Source: Patagioenas fasciata (Eukaryota; Chordata; Aves; Columbiformes; Columbidae). From it: a stretch of DNA of 64,000 nucleotides. A program made the translations under genes and the position numbers. The DNA is taken from the NCBI RefSeq assembly GCF_037038585.1, contig NC_092521.1, forward strand, positions 77,180,398-77,244,397. Reading direction: 5' to 3'. The notes under the pieces were generated by a model. That model was given only the letters and a program-made list of their open reading frames with translations, was not told where the DNA came from and did no database searches. Below are positions 63,267-64,000 of the stretch, in pieces; the stretch's first letter is position 1; each line of letters opens with the position of its first letter.

Positions 63267-64000
63267 TTGCATGCAAAAATAGAAGAGTAAAAAACCAAAA
63301 CTTTAGTAATGGCAGCTTTCAGACTCAAAGTAATGCAAAATACTCATGATCATTCAAACAACCACCAAGCAGTAAACACAGTTTATCAATGTATGTTCTA
63401 AACGCTAATGCGGCGTTACAGTCTCCGGAGAGTGACCATCAGGACTGGAGGACAATCAAACTCATTATCAGTATTTAAGGTGTACAAGGGTGCACACACT
63501 CAGTAAAGACATTTTGGTTACTGAGTATTTTGAAGACTTTCACTAGTTCCAAATACTCTCAAAAGAGACACTAGAACTTAAGCTGTCCTAGCAAAAAAAT
63601 ACAGCTTGGCTCTTCTACTGTAGTACCTGGAGATCTGCTTGCTTTTTTTTGTTTTAATCAAAAAGAAGGCTTTAGAGTAGGCTTTGGGATGCAATGGCAA
63701 ACAGCCAGCACTGCAAAGTAAAAAAAAAAAAAATAAAAATGCACCTCTCTTATATACAGGCACCTGTATCTGTCATTTTCCCAGACTAAAATTTATAATT
63801 TGGGAAGACACCTAACCTAGTCATAGCCTTGCACATGGTCATTTGCAAGCTTAATGCCACCTACCCCCTTCCTAGAGAGGCTCCCAAGGCAAGCACAAGG
63901 AGCTCAGTTGGAATTAATGATCCAAGAATCAGGGGAGCCAGAGTCCACCTGCTGCAAAAGACACTGGTGAAACCAAACACACTGGGGACCCCCTGATGTA

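Larger units (their letters stand above)
27883..64000 (-). other. DAP: inferred large upstream intron of DAP
   Basis: I looked for a minus-strand exon that would end in an AG serine half-codon and encode the acidic, lysine-rich middle of DAP, and found none. DAP is known to have long introns in mammals, so this 36-kb stretch is most simply intron. It is AT-rich and holds many CR1 copies in both orientations, A/C-rich low-complexity tracts, homopolymers and an unassigned repeat pair. Very short or diverged exons could have been missed. Confidence 0.6.

Noticed and set aside
1-64000. CRISPR arrays, tRNA, rRNA, operons or prokaryotic mobile elements
   Set aside because: No regularly spaced repeats, no cloverleaf or rRNA sequence noticed, and the genome is clearly vertebrate.

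Overview
The window is vertebrate nuclear DNA from a bird. It is AT-rich and intron-dominated, with GT-AG splice sites. The interspersed repeats recognised are almost all CR1 LINEs, many with the typical TTCTGTGATTCT-type 3' tail. Two unrelated genes were recognised from short exons, and they lie tail to tail: ANKRD33B on the plus strand at the left edge and DAP (death-associated protein 1) on the minus strand from about 24 kb onward. From general knowledge, human 5p15.2 has the same order and orientation (ANKRD33B plus, DAP minus), so this looks like a conserved synteny block. I cannot name the species from sequence alone.

Layout: 1-1831 is the end of the last ANKRD33B intron. 1832-2682 is its terminal coding exon, followed by a probable 3'UTR to about 5.0 kb. 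About 5-24 kb is intergenic, with short CR1 tails, homopolymers and small tandem duplications. About 23.9-25.5 kb is the probable DAP 3'UTR. The last DAP coding exon is 25504-25623 and the preceding exon is 27840-27882. From 27.9 kb to the end I see no further exon, so this is most likely DAP's large upstream intron. The first DAP exons are inferred to lie beyond 64 kb.

The intron has absorbed many CR1 copies in both orientations. The largest (about 28.5-30.8 kb) keeps an uninterrupted 639-codon reverse-transcriptase reading frame but lacks its 5' end, and it is frameshifted near its 3' end. Another copy (46.3-47.5 kb) carries an internal 24-bp minisatellite. A roughly 110-bp sequence that I could not assign to a family occurs twice, at about 60.4 and 61.8 kb.

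I found no credible new multi-gene system, CRISPR array, tRNA or rRNA. The most useful points are the two recognised gene ends, the recent CR1 copy, the unassigned repeat pair, and a few local structures (a hairpin with octamer motifs at 63.2 kb and the 19-bp tandem in the DAP tail region). UTR ends, repeat borders and intron assignments are read by eye and approximate.
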